The notes below the pieces were generated by a model. The model was not told the origin of the DNA. It searched no databases and was given only the letters and a program-made list of their open reading frames with translations. Made by a program: the position numbers and the translations under genes. This document shows, one piece after another, positions 1-10,605 of a DNA stretch of 64,000 bases. Positions within the stretch are counted from its first letter, which is position 1, and the number at the start of each line of letters is the position of its first letter. Source of the stretch: Paramecium pentaurelia (lineage: Eukaryota > Ciliophora > Oligohymenophorea > Peniculida > Parameciidae); assembly GCA_905183005.1 (NCBI GenBank), contig CAJJDO010000014.1:63281-127280 (forward strand), read 5' to 3'.

Positions 1-1410
1 ATTATTTTTGGTTACACTATTTCAAGTATTGGATCTATTTTTGCTTAAATGAGTGAAAATAAAAATTATCTCAGAGATAGGATGACAATGATTGATTCAT
101 TTCTTAAAAAAAGAGGCTTAAATAAAGATTTATAAGTTAAAGTTAAGAAGTTTTTTGAATATTATCTAAAATAAGAAAGAGATACAGAATCAGAATGTGA
201 AAAATTAATGATTCATCTATCTGGAAATCTTAACAAAGAAGTTAAAATAGACTTTTATAAGAATTTGTTATAAAATTCAAAATTAATTAGATAAAACTTT
301 TCTTAATCATTTATTGAAAAATTATGCATTTTAGTTAAAGAATAATCTTTTGTACCAGAGGAAATCATATCTAATGAAGGGTAATAAATTTATCATTAGT
401 AGATAAAAAGTTGATCGAATCTATTTTATTCTTAAAGGAGAGGTTGAAGCTTATATTAGCAATAATAAAATTATTAAAGTCTACCAAAGAAATTAAGCTA
501 TTGATGAGAAATCGTTTATATCTTAACATCCTGCCTTATTCTCAACCAGAGCTGTCAAATTTTCTAAATTAGCTTACATTACATATGATGATCTTCAAGA
601 TTTGTTAAGGTATAATCAAAAAGACAGAGAGCATTTTTATTATGTTAAACATTAAATTGAATTTAATGGAAGAGTCAAAATGGGAGGATGTGAATTATGT
701 CGTTAAAATCACACATTTACTAGATGTCCTTTTGTATTTTATACTCCTAATTGCTTAAGATTATTTAAAAAAAATGATCATGATGAAAAATAAAAAAGAA
801 AATATATTCTTAGATAAAGAAAAGATGAGAAAATTCATAATGTACTGTAAATTAATTATTAATTAATAGAACACTTTTGGTTAATTGAGAAATCTTTAAT
901 CCTAAGTTTTCAATTTCTGTGTTTATTAAGGATTTCTGAATGAAATAGGGCTTAATTCTGAATTTTTTATTTCTAACAAATTCCACATGTAATAAGATTC
1001 AGCCTAAGATGAATAAGAAGTAAGTGAGTCAAACTCATAATTTGAATCAGATAAAAAGATACGTTCATAAAATTTATTGTTATACAAGAGAGATTCTAGA
1101 AGAAAAGAATCAGATATAAATATTAAAGAGGAAAAATCAAGTAGGTCAAAAAAAAGACGTCCAACTAAAATATCGATCTAAAAAAATATATAATAAAAAA
1201 ATTTTGGATCTTAAGAAAGAGACTCTACTCCTTTGGATAGAAAAATTAAATCAAGTGGTAAAAGAGCAACTATTATAATAAATTAAATCAAAATGGACTA
1301 AAGTTAAAAAATAGAAGAAGAGCCAAATTTATTCTAAACATCTTTGCCATTAACTTAGCAACAATCATATTAATCATAATAACAATAATAACAATAATAA
1401 TAATAATAAC

Positions 1411-1444
<34 letters not shown>

Positions 1445-1718
1445 GTTACAATCCTATTCCTCAGAATAAACCAAACCTTATGAAATAGATTAAGTTTTAT
1501 TAATAGAAATAGAAATTTCTAAAATGATGGCTGCCAAAGAGTGCGAAATTGATACATAAACTGATATGGAGTATTATGATACTGGATTTAACTTAGAATA
1601 GGTTGCAGCTAAATTGAAAAAGTCTAAAAAATTACCAATAAAATTAAAAAAACGAAAAATGAGAAAATCATTGGCACGATCTTAGTCCATTCGCCATGTA
1701 AGCTAAACAAGATTTTGA
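1..1718 (+). CDS. cyclic-nucleotide-gated (CNG/HCN-type) ion channel, C-terminal part
   Basis: The frame enters at the left edge inside the last pore helix (FGYTISSIGSIFAQMS), so the N-terminus and most of the channel lie outside. A C-linker follows (RDRMTMIDSFLKKRGL), then a cyclic-nucleotide-binding fold with the typical strand DRIYFILKGEVEAY, restored by removing a 22-nt intron at 381-402. After it come a Cys-containing stretch (GGCELC), a basic Ser-rich tail and a poly-Gln tract, ending at TGA 1716-1718. A second intron near 925-952 is needed to pass a TGA, but its donor is GTTT, so that splice is tentative. The family conducts K+ or mixed cations at the plasma or ciliary membrane under cyclic nucleotide control. 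Ciliates carry many paralogues, so no specific symbol is given. Confidence 0.85.
1356..1445 (+). repeat. poly-glutamine tract written mostly in TAA codons
   Basis: Runs of TAA with scattered CAA and one TAG lie in frame with the channel tail and encode an almost pure Gln stretch. As raw DNA it is a TAA trinucleotide repeat, prone to length change. It is readable only with TAA and TAG as Gln. Confidence 0.85.
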
Positions 1719-1930
1719 ATATATATGAATATAATTTAATAATAATAATTTATTAATATATATTTTACATTAATTCATTCCTTTCTGAAAGAGATGAACT
1801 CTTCTAATAACTCATTATTTAATGAAAAATTTAGATACTTTTAGAAGGAGACCTATTCTATATATTAATAAAATTCATAATTGAATTTAGATTTAATAAA
1901 TCAAAATTTCTAGAAATCAATTCATTTGAA

Positions 1931-2455
1931 ATGAATAATTTATTTTTCATGTTTCATAAAGTTGATTTATTAATCAAGAATGAGAAAAATCAGGATGTTA
2001 CATATAAAAATTGAAATAATAATTACATCAAAATATTTGGGATATACGTAATTTTATACAGAGAATAAAGTGATTAGAGGAATAAGAATTAATTTGTTTA
2101 AAATTAACAAAATGATATAAAAAAAAAGAAAGTGGTATATGTTGGAGTATACATAGTACTTGAGATCAAGAATAATGAAAAATTAATAAGAGGATAAATG
2201 TAGTTGTAAGTTTAAAGAATGTCTATTGAAAAAGTTTATGTGTTAAAAAAATACTAACAAATTTATAATAAAAGTATCTCATATTACCAGATCATAAAAA
2301 AATAAAAATATATTGCTAAATATGAAAATACATAAGTAATAAATTATGAGATTGTTTATAAAGATTTTTATGGAATTTAGATTTTGATCAAACACAATTT
2401 AGATAAAAGTAGCAAAATTATATTTGAGATCAAGAAGAAAGGTTATTTCAAATGA
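1931..2455 (+). pseudogene. 174-codon frame interrupted by one TGA; unknown product
   Basis: From ATG 1931 (MNNLFFMFHKVDLL) the frame runs to TGA 2453-2455 but meets one in-frame TGA at 2012-2014. After that stop it stays open for 146 codons, with a normal-looking amino-acid mix (for example VVYVGVYIVLEIKNNEKLI). No GT..AG pair of ordinary intron size removes the TGA. A second frame over the same bases is also fairly open, so the true product is unclear. A short ORF at 1794-1934 overlaps its start and may be an upstream exon. I recognise no family. It could be a decaying gene, a sequencing error, or a gene with splicing I failed to resolve. Confidence 0.35.
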
Positions 2456-2572
2456 AGTTGTTAAATGCTATCTAGAAAGTTAGTAAAGGCTGTTAAAAGT
2501 TATGAGCATCTATAATTATAATGTTAGCAATTGATTAATATATATTATTATATTCACAAATAATAATAAAAA

Positions 2573-3049
2573 ATGAAATCATTTACCCTAGTATACTATA
2601 TAGTTCCTTAAGACAACGATGATATTGAAATACCTAATGCTTTCGGGTAATTTAATATATTGATAGTAAGAATAGGTAAACCAATTGATCAAGTCACCCT
2701 TAAGGATATAAAGACTAGTTTTCCGCTTTAGGGAGAATATATCTTTAGATTTAGATATAAAACAAGTCACAACACAGTCTGGCTTGATTTACCTACAGAT
2801 ACATCATAGATTCCATTATTCAATAATCGCATCTTGATTAAAGCGACAAGAATTAGTTGGGAAACTCAAAATACTTAAAATCAATCAAATTCTGTATCAT
2901 AACAACCTAATGCCCTTCCATAACAACAGAGTTAAAACTAGATGGGGAATTAATAAACTTTTGCATAATTTTAATAGCCGCAACAGAATCAATAACAACC
3001 ATAATAGTAATAATAATAGTCCCAAAACTAAAATTTAATTGATTTTTGA
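2573..3049 (+). CDS. small DIX-domain protein with Gln-rich tail
   Basis: Intronless, 158 codons. Residues ~1-97 follow the DIX pattern of Dishevelled, Axin and Ccd1: an opening strand with YYIVP, then VTLKDIK, then the aromatic-basic strand GEYIFRFRYK, then VWLDLPTDTSQIP, and finally the closing strand NNRILIKATRISW. Residues ~98-158 are low-complexity Gln/Asn/Pro. DIX domains form head-to-tail polymers and build signalling condensates at membranes; a related fold exists in plant SOSEKI proteins. What is seen is the strand pattern and the key positions; the polymerising role is inferred. No PDZ, DEP or RGS domain follows, so this is a stand-alone DIX protein. Ends 46 nt before the convergent Rieske gene. 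Confidence 0.6.
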
Positions 3050-3095
3050 ATATTGATTGTTGTGTTATTTAATATAATATATATGTATTTCTATT

Positions 3096-3982
3096 TCAAG
3101 TCCAATATCTTTAACTTGGTTCTCTTGGGAATTTCATTTCTTCAATGCAGACAATAACATCATCATAAATTGAGTTATTAATGAATGGTAAATTTTACAA
3201 TGCTGGTCCTTATCTCACTCTTGCATATTTGTCATACACTGAACCATGACAAATACACACCCAACCCTATAATTGTAAATGATCATTTTACATTATAAGC
3301 ACCTAAATATGGGATTGGAATGCATCCCAAATGTGTGCACAATGCACTAACAACCAAAACTTTAGTATTTCCACAATTAGTAAGTACAACTTCAGAACTA
3401 AGAATTAAATTTAAGTATATACTTTGGATCTAAAATTGTTTCTTTTGGTAAGTTATCTTCATCCTTAATTTCTTATTATGTCAATCTTCTAATGAATACT
3501 GGTGTACCATTCCAAACAATTTACATGACTTCACCTGGTGGTAAATCTCCGATGCTATGCACTAAATGTTAATTATTACTCCATCTCAAGGTATGTGTCT
3601 CTATCATATCTCTTCCAACCATTTAATCTGCCTATAAGTCCTACTGCAAACAATCTTGCAAAAGAAAGCAATCCACCATAATAAACAGCATTCAATGCAT
3701 AAATTTATGTTCTTTTAATTTCAGTCTCATGTTCATTATGGACTCTAAATTAAATATCTTAAATTATGAGTACCTATTTTCATCAAACCAATTATCCATT
3801 TAAACTTTGAAATCAATATGATCTCCGAAATTTCCTGGTCTTGCAGATGTAGTAAAGAATTGTGGTGCTTCTGATACTTATACTCCCTTGTATAACTTCT
3901 AATTGACTCTACTATTATATTCTGAAACAAGACCAAAGTGAGCTCTGCCTATAAATGATCTTCGGAATGCTCCACTAATCAT
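3096..3982 (-). CDS. UQCRFS1: Rieske iron-sulfur subunit of mitochondrial complex III
   Basis: Five exons joined by introns of 29, 25, 25 and 25 nt give 260 residues. The [2Fe-2S] ligands are clear: CTHLGC (~186-191) and CICHGS (~210-215), whose two Cys and two His bind the cluster. The second box is split by an intron inside GAYN/GWVCICHG. A mitochondrial-type N-terminus (MISGAFRRSFIGR) and a membrane segment (LNAVYYGGLLSFARLFAVGL) precede the head domain, as in the family. It passes electrons from ubiquinol to cytochrome c1 in the inner membrane. Start ATG 3982. The downstream neighbour on the same strand is the kinase at 4028-5811; only 45 nt separate that gene's stop from this start. Confidence 0.95.
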
Positions 3983-4027
3983 TTTAAATCTTTTTTTATA
4001 TAATTTATTAATAAATAGTTATTATTC

Positions 4028-5811
4028 TCATATTTTCATCTCTTATATTGATTATCTAATTGTCATTAAATTGCTCTTTGTTATCTACGCTGGAGTGGCT
4101 TATAATATTTTATAGATTTATGCTTTCTTAGTGAACACCTAAAAATTATTATTATTTTCAATTATCAATCTCAATAAGCTGTAATAAAATGTAAGTTATT
4201 CTAGAACATATACCATAGTTTCCTCTTATAATTATAATTACTAAGAATCACTTACTCCTGCTAATTTATTATTACATTTATTGAACAAATCTCTAATGCA
4301 TCTCTATAATAATGTACTAAATAAGAGATAGAATTCATAGCTCTCTGTTACCGATTTAAAATTTTCATATATCTTTTAAAAGCTTCTATCTTTAAGTAAA
4401 GATTACTTCAACTATTGATTGCCCTCTATCATTTAATACTAAATTTAATTTCTAATTAATTACCTATTTATCATGATATTCTTTTGAAATCAAATATAAT
4501 TAATTAACTTAACTTGTATATTTACCAACTGATTCTATGTAAACATCAAATTCATAAAGTTGAAATACATTCCGTTTCTTTTCAACAACTTCTCTCAACA
4601 AAATAGTTTTAAAAAACATATTCTTAATAATCAAGAATTTGAGTTTGATTTATTAATCTTAATTAAATACTACTTATTTATCTAATATTCGAAGTATCCT
4701 GAACATTAATTCTACAAATTGAAATTAAGCTTAGATAACTTCATCATTTTGAGTCATAAATCGAACACTTTCTCTACTCTTCAATGCTGATTAAGGCATT
4801 GCAGTTTGAGCTACCAAATTGATTTTTCTTGTTGGCTAATACTCTGTAGCTCTCTGAGGAGATCGGTTTTATGCTGATAAATTTCTATCTGCTAATGGTC
4901 TAGGTACAGTCATAGTATGTCTTCTATAGAAAATAGAATGATGTTCTAAATCACTGCAGCAAAATCTTTTCGTTTCATCTACTGATAAACATTTTAAAAT
5001 AAACTCTATTGTTTCTCTTGACACAGGAATTTATTAAGGAAATGCTGGAGTTGTTCTCAGCATAATTTATGCTAAATCTTTTTCATTTGCTGCTTAAAAT
5101 GGTACTTATCCATACAACATCTCATAAAATATCACTCCCAAACTCCAAATATCAGTTTTCTCTGAATACACATTCTTTATCATTGTTTATGGACTCATAT
5201 ATAGAGCTGTACCGACATTGTAATATATTGTTTCTGGAGGTGCATTCATCATTTTAGAAAATCCATAATCAGCTATTTTTGGAATGCCATTCCTAATTAA
5301 AATATTTATTGGCTTCAAATCTCTATGTATTACTCCCTTAGCTACTTACTCTTTAAAACCATTTACAAGATGCTTCATTATTTTTATTGCCTCTATTTCA
5401 TCTATTCTCTGCTTCTTTTTTATCAACTATCCCAAATCACCTAATCATTTTAAACAATATTATTACCCTAATTACAATATTCAGTTATAATGTATGTACA
5501 TTGGGGTTTATGATAATAATCATACATTTTCACAATATTTTCAGAATTCATCAAAGATAAGGCTCGTATTTCTTGATTCAACAAAAATTCTTCAACTTCA
5601 TTGGTTATTTTATTTCTATCTATTATCTATATGTCAAATTAAAATATTATACTTTTATCGCAACGGTCTCATTAGTATTTTCATTTTTTCCCTTATATAC
5701 AGAACTGCTAAAACCTGATCCTATATGATCATTAGCACTATAGCTATAGTGTTCAATTTAAATTAATTTCCCTGACTGAAATGCTGTTGTAGGCACTTGT
5801 GCATATTTCAT
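4028..5811 (-). CDS. ULK/ATG1-like serine/threonine protein kinase
   Basis: Three introns (26, 26, 25 nt) leave 568 residues. The kinase domain is N-terminal: GSGFSSSVYKG glycine loop, VAIKV lysine, catalytic HRDLKP (~145), metal-binding DYG in place of DFG, GTALYMSPQ activation end, and TDIWSLGVIFYEML. The C-terminal ~300 residues are helical and unlike other kinases in the window, ending RQSIQEMKI. The order of parts fits the ULK/ATG1 group, which is expanded in Paramecium and acts in autophagy or ciliary roles. The subgroup is inferred from the ADYGFSK and YNVGT pattern only. Start chosen at the first ATG (MKYAQVPTTAF). Upstream, 5812-6348 holds no gene I can read. Confidence 0.85.
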
Positions 5812-6348
5812 TCTGATTTAATTAATTTTATGTATTATAAATTTATAATCAACTATTAATCAACTTCCTAAATAACTACATCACTATATTATTCAACTAT
5901 AATAAAACTATTTTTTATTTAATAGACCTATTTCTTAGAAACAAAGTAATCATATAATACATAATAATTTTGTTAAAGTTTTACACAGTTTTAAAGATAG
6001 ACTCTTTTCTATTTCCTAAATTTCGATTTAAATTCTTATCTCTTATTAATGAAATCATAATTTAAACTTAAAATAAGAATTTTTAATTTAAAATTTAACT
6101 TATTATTTAGCTAATTCTCACCAACAAATTAGTAAAATTTTGAATTGTAATATTAAACTGAATAGTCCTAGTATTTGGTTTAGATCATCACTTATAACAT
6201 ATTGTTGGAGTACATGTTATAAATTACAATTTTTAATCCAATTTTAATTCATTTTTTGATTCATTTATTCATTCTAAACTCATTAGTTAACGATTTAGAG
6301 TAAATAATTTAAAATAAAATTTCTCAAGTTACCTTATAAAATAATAGA
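5812..6348. other. gene-free AT-rich spacer between divergent kinase and E2 genes
   Basis: About 540 nt. No frame in either direction stays open with credible protein content. It must hold both promoters of the divergently transcribed neighbours. No distinct motif or terminator is visible. Confidence 0.5.
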
Positions 6349-7072
6349 ATGGTAATTGAAAATCTGATATTCATTTGATAGATTTAAGAGCCCTAAATTA
6401 ATCCATAGTTAGGACCAATAATTGCAAAACAAATGCAAACTATTATAAAATAACCTATTGATGGTAAAATATAAATTATATTGTATTAGGTGTTCATGTT
6501 ATGTTTAACGAACAAGATGTTTTTGATATTTAAGCAGATATAGAAGGTCCAGGTAATAAAAATAGAAAATATTTTAGTTGATACTCCATTTTAAGGAGGA
6601 GTTTTCAGATGCAAATTAATTTTGCCACCTTAGTTTCCATAAGTAGCACCAAAAGGTATATACAATAATTAGTTAGGTTTATTTAATACTAAAATATTTC
6701 ATCCAAATGTATCTGAAAAGGGGGAGATATGTGTTAATACATTAAAAAAGGATTGGAATCCACTTTAATGGTCGTTAAAGAATATTTTTGAAGTGATTAA
6801 GTGTTTATTAATTGTTCCATTCCCTGAGAGCTCTCTAAATGAAGAAGCAGGCAAACTCTTCATGGAAAATTATGATGAATATTTTAAAAGAGCAAAATTA
6901 CTAACAAGCATCTACGCTATAAAATAAGATGGAAATGTCTTAAAAGGAAATAATTAAGTAAATAGCTGAAATATTTAAGAATGTTAATGATGATATAGAT
7001 AAGAAAAATAAATTGGCCCAAACCCAATAAAAGAAAGAAAACGATCAAAAGAAATGGTTGAAAAGAATTTGA
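6349..7072 (+). CDS. UBE2S: UBE2S-like ubiquitin-conjugating enzyme (E2)
   Basis: Five introns (30, 26, 25, 21, 22 nt) leave 199 residues; the first splits directly after the start ATG, where unspliced reading would hit TGA. The E2 fold is complete: IEGPVDTPFQGGVF, KIFHPNV, active-site Cys in GEICVNTLKKDW (~93), and CLLIVPFPESSLNEEAG followed by NYDEYFKRAKLLT. That last block is diagnostic of UBE2S. A Lys-rich extension follows and ends KKWLKRI. In animals UBE2S extends K11-linked ubiquitin chains with the APC/C and docks through a C-terminal LRRL tail; the ciliate tail has the same shape with basic and leucine/isoleucine positions. Function is inferred from the family. Confidence 0.88.
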
Positions 7073-8266
7073 TACTAATAATTATTTAAAAAGACATTTA
7101 TATATATTGTGTATTTTTATTTATATTATAATATAAATCTCATTTATTAGAGCTAAGTATTGCTTTGTTTTTTGTTGATATAAAGTAACTAAATCTATCA
7201 ATTTGATTAAATTATTAGTAATAAAGAAGTTTATCAATAAATTGATTGATTACTTTAAAAATGAAATAATAATCTTTCAATTAATTTATTAAACTTTGTA
7301 TTTTTACAATGAAGTAAAAATAGTTGTTAATTTTGTACAAATATTTTTTCTATTTAATATATTTTGATTTCTTCTTTGTTAATATTCTTTTAATGTTAGA
7401 ACCTTATAATAGTTTTAAAATCATCTTTATATTATCTATATACTTTTGAACATTTTTTGAAATTAGATACAAAATCAATTCCAATGATATTATGCTTTCA
7501 AATCTACTAATAGATTACCATTTAAGTACCTAAATTTTAAGTTCAAAATTTCTGGTCTTTCATGATGATATTAGGTAGCCGCAATTTTTAATTATTTCTT
7601 AATTGAATTGTATCAATTCTAATTATATAATATTTCTAACAATAAAAATAGCATGTTTTTTACTAACTTATTAATTGGGTTAACATTTAAGATCTATGAT
7701 ATTTATTAATTGTCTAAAATTAAAAATACATATCTTTCTAAATCATATTTAAAAAAATTGCTTCTTTTGACAAATTTTTTTAATTTGACTAATTTTTTAA
7801 GATTATATGCAACATTTAAGTCAATTCATAAGTCTTTCTCATTACCTGTTTAACAAAGTAGTAAATCTTATCAACATTTAAAATTATCTAGTTTATATTT
7901 TTATATAAAACCTTCCAAATATAATTGGCCTTTAGTTTCAATAATTTTTTTTTGGCTAAAATATTTAAGATAAAACAATCATAAATATAATATATTTTTT
8001 CTCATCCATTTGATGTATAGGTATAAAATTGAATTTTTAGAACATTTATTTTTTTAAGAAGTAGAAATCATTAAAGTAAAAACATTAACATGTCTTTTGA
8101 GAAATAGATCTAATGATGTTCAAAGAGATCTTTGAATACGAACTCAAATCGTATGTATTTTATAATTGTGACTTTTATTATATCTTAATTATTTTTTAAA
8201 CTAACAATATTAATATTGAGATTTAATAATTATAATGATTCTCATTTAAATGCTCTTAAAATTTTC
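7073..8266. other. AT-rich spacer with possible relic of a leucine-rich-repeat gene on the minus strand
   Basis: About 1.2 kb without a usable gene model. On the minus strand around 7300-8070 short in-frame pieces recall leucine/asparagine repeats (for example YNLKKLVKLKKF, LELILYLISKNV), but TGA stops and frame changes occur often and no plausible introns restore them. It is either a decayed gene or chance in A/T-rich DNA. Nothing else is recognisable. Confidence 0.3.
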
Positions 8267-8644
8267 TCAAAATGGATTTATCAATTGATATTTGATTACG
8301 AGATGTTTAGATAAATTTACATTACTTTATTGAGGACTGTTAATTCCTTAAATTTATTAAATATTTTGAATCCTTATGTATGCTAAGTTTTCGGGGTTGG
8401 TTAAGTATTTGGAATATTCTTCTTATAATGTTTTTTTATCCATTTTAATATTTCTTAATGGATCAAGTGACTTACAGACTCTTTGTTTGTAAACTTAAAT
8501 CATTTTTTTCTTTTCTTCATTATTCTTATTTGAGAGTATGTAATCAATAAATTTTGGTTTTATAGATTCACAATTTAGTCTGTTTAGAAGATCATCAGGA
8601 CTTTTTAATTTCTCATATTTTTAGAAATAACATCTTCTTTTCAT
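8267..8644 (-). CDS. conserved-looking hypothetical protein, 125 aa
   Basis: Intronless frame from ATG 8644 to TGA 8267-8269. It opens MKRRCYFQKYEKLKSPDDLL and is charged and helical throughout, with NNEEKKKMIQVYKQRVC in the middle and an ILE/LEU-rich end (VIKYQLINPF). No signal peptide, membrane segment or known motif. The amino-acid mix and use of TAA as Gln fit a real gene; no family is recognised. Confidence 0.6.
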
Positions 8645-8864
8645 TCTTAGATATTCTTAATAATAAAAATTAATTATTTACTATCGTATCTACAAAATAT
8701 ACAAAATCGATTGTTAAAAACTTATAAGATATATATTCTGTGATTCTATAGTATATAGAAAGAATTTTATTGTAATAAAATTTAAGTTACGAATTTCTAA
8801 AATGATCCAAGAAATTATTATAAATAATCTCAACAAATATACTATTATAATTATATTTTTATAT

Positions 8865-10384
8865 ATGAAAACTAACAATAAGAAAATTTTTCCATCGAAT
8901 ACATAACTCTATTAATCCGTTCCATAATTGGAGCATGACAATGGATCTATGTATAAAATGCACTAATCCACAGTTTCTAAGCCTCCTCTCTCGATAGTTC
9001 CAAGTGAAGCAAATTAAAGCTACTATTAAATTATAGAAAAAAATAAACTGTTATACCTTGATTATTATAGCCAATATAATGAAATGAAATTCATGGAAAA
9101 TATGGCAAGTATTATTATTCATTAATAGAAAGGTTTGAGACCTAAATCTGAAAAGTTAACTTTATTAGAAAATTTTCTTAATATGTTTGAAGACATGATT
9201 TCTTGTCTTATTGTCATTTAAAATACCTTACTTCTAATGAATTTTGAAGCTCCTGATTTTACATAAATATATGGATACTTGCCAAATATAATGGCTGATA
9301 TTTTGAATAAAGACATTAAAGTAAATAATTCACTTAATAAAGACCTTAGAAGGTTTACATTTAGAGATAGAATTTTAATCATCTCTTAGGTTTTTAGAAA
9401 CAGTATTAGAAGCATTATAATTTAATTCTGAATAAGCAAATCGTATTCATTAACTTGACGTCAAAGCCTGGTCATAAAAATGCTTTAATCATCTCAATAG
9501 CTTTTTAGGTAATTCATAAAAATCTTAAGCTTCTTAAACAACAATACTATGTCCTTGTTTTAAATGATTTATATTATATTAATTTATATTAGATGTAATT
9601 AAAAAAGCATTCAAATTAGAAGCATCTTTAATATCATACAAGAAGCCATTCTTTAAATAAATCATACTCATCTAAATAACCTTCCACAAATTTACCACTA
9701 TTACTCAGATAATAAACAACTTTTCCAAATTAGAAAATTAACAATGAAAATGAATCTAGTATTGCTAACCAAAATATTGAAATTTTAGGGGACTTTATAT
9801 TGCCATCCTCTAAATATACAAAATAATAGAATATTATTTTTGCAGATTAACTCACAGATAAAATTTCATCGTTACGTAATTATAAAAATAATAAAAATGT
9901 AAATGTTTTAAAATAGATGGTGAGAAAAAGAATATAAACATAACATAGTGATTTAGAAAACTCTATGATCTCAACTCAAAGATTAATTACAGATCCAGGT
10001 ATAGTTCTACCCAAAAAATAGTAAAATAATTAATTCCTAATTCATAAAGAGTAAATTTTTTAAGATGGAGTCAAATACCCTTATCAATTATATATGATGA
10101 ATGAAAAGAGGAAAAACTTGATATCTAAATTACTTACAAATACAGATATTAATGATTTATCAAAAGATAATTAAAACAATTCTAAAAACAAAGAATTAGC
10201 AGATCGATTGGTAGCTTAGATAAAACTTTCCTAATAATTGAAATCAAAGAAGGCTTTAACATCAAAGAGTTATATGAATAATGCCTTGTATTCTTTATTG
10301 GCTTTAAACAAGAATTCCTAGGAAGCTGTCAAACTAAAATATCGTTAAAATTTACCAAAAGATTCAAGGTTTTATTTAATTTGA
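8865..10384 (+). CDS. hypothetical protein, 496 aa
   Basis: Start ATG 8865 (MKTNNKKIFPSNTQ). One 29-nt intron near 9321-9349 joins two frames, giving 496 residues exactly in phase and ending DSRFYLI. The N-terminal ~150 residues are helical (ENFLNMFEDMISCLIVIQN) and could form a small domain; the rest is Asn/Lys/Ser/Gln-rich and probably disordered, with a basic helical end (LKSKKALTSKSYMNNALYSL). No transmembrane segment or catalytic motif. Family unknown. Confidence 0.6.
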
Positions 10385-10605
10385 CTTATTTATATGTTTA
10401 GTAATTATTTACTGTTAGTTCACTATTTTTGATTCTTGTATGGATATTAAAAAGAAAAAAAAATTTAATTTATTACTTTTTATTTAAATTTGGCTTATGA
10501 AAAGTTAGGAATGTAATTTAGAATCTACACTGTCAAATTAAATAAAATTTTAATAATAACATCATATAATTATAATTACTATTAAAAATTATATAATTAA
10601 TTATA

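Noticed and set aside
849..871. A 23-nt intron (gtaaat...aatag) in the channel gene
   Set aside because: Removing it leads quickly to TGA, while reading through stays open; the later removal near 925-952 keeps the frame.
3745..3936. A minus-strand 63-residue ORF
   Set aside because: Wrong-frame shadow of the Rieske gene exon 1 and first intron.
5069..5718. Three plus-strand ORFs of 62-74 codons
   Set aside because: Antisense shadows of the ULK-like kinase, which has full motifs on the minus strand.
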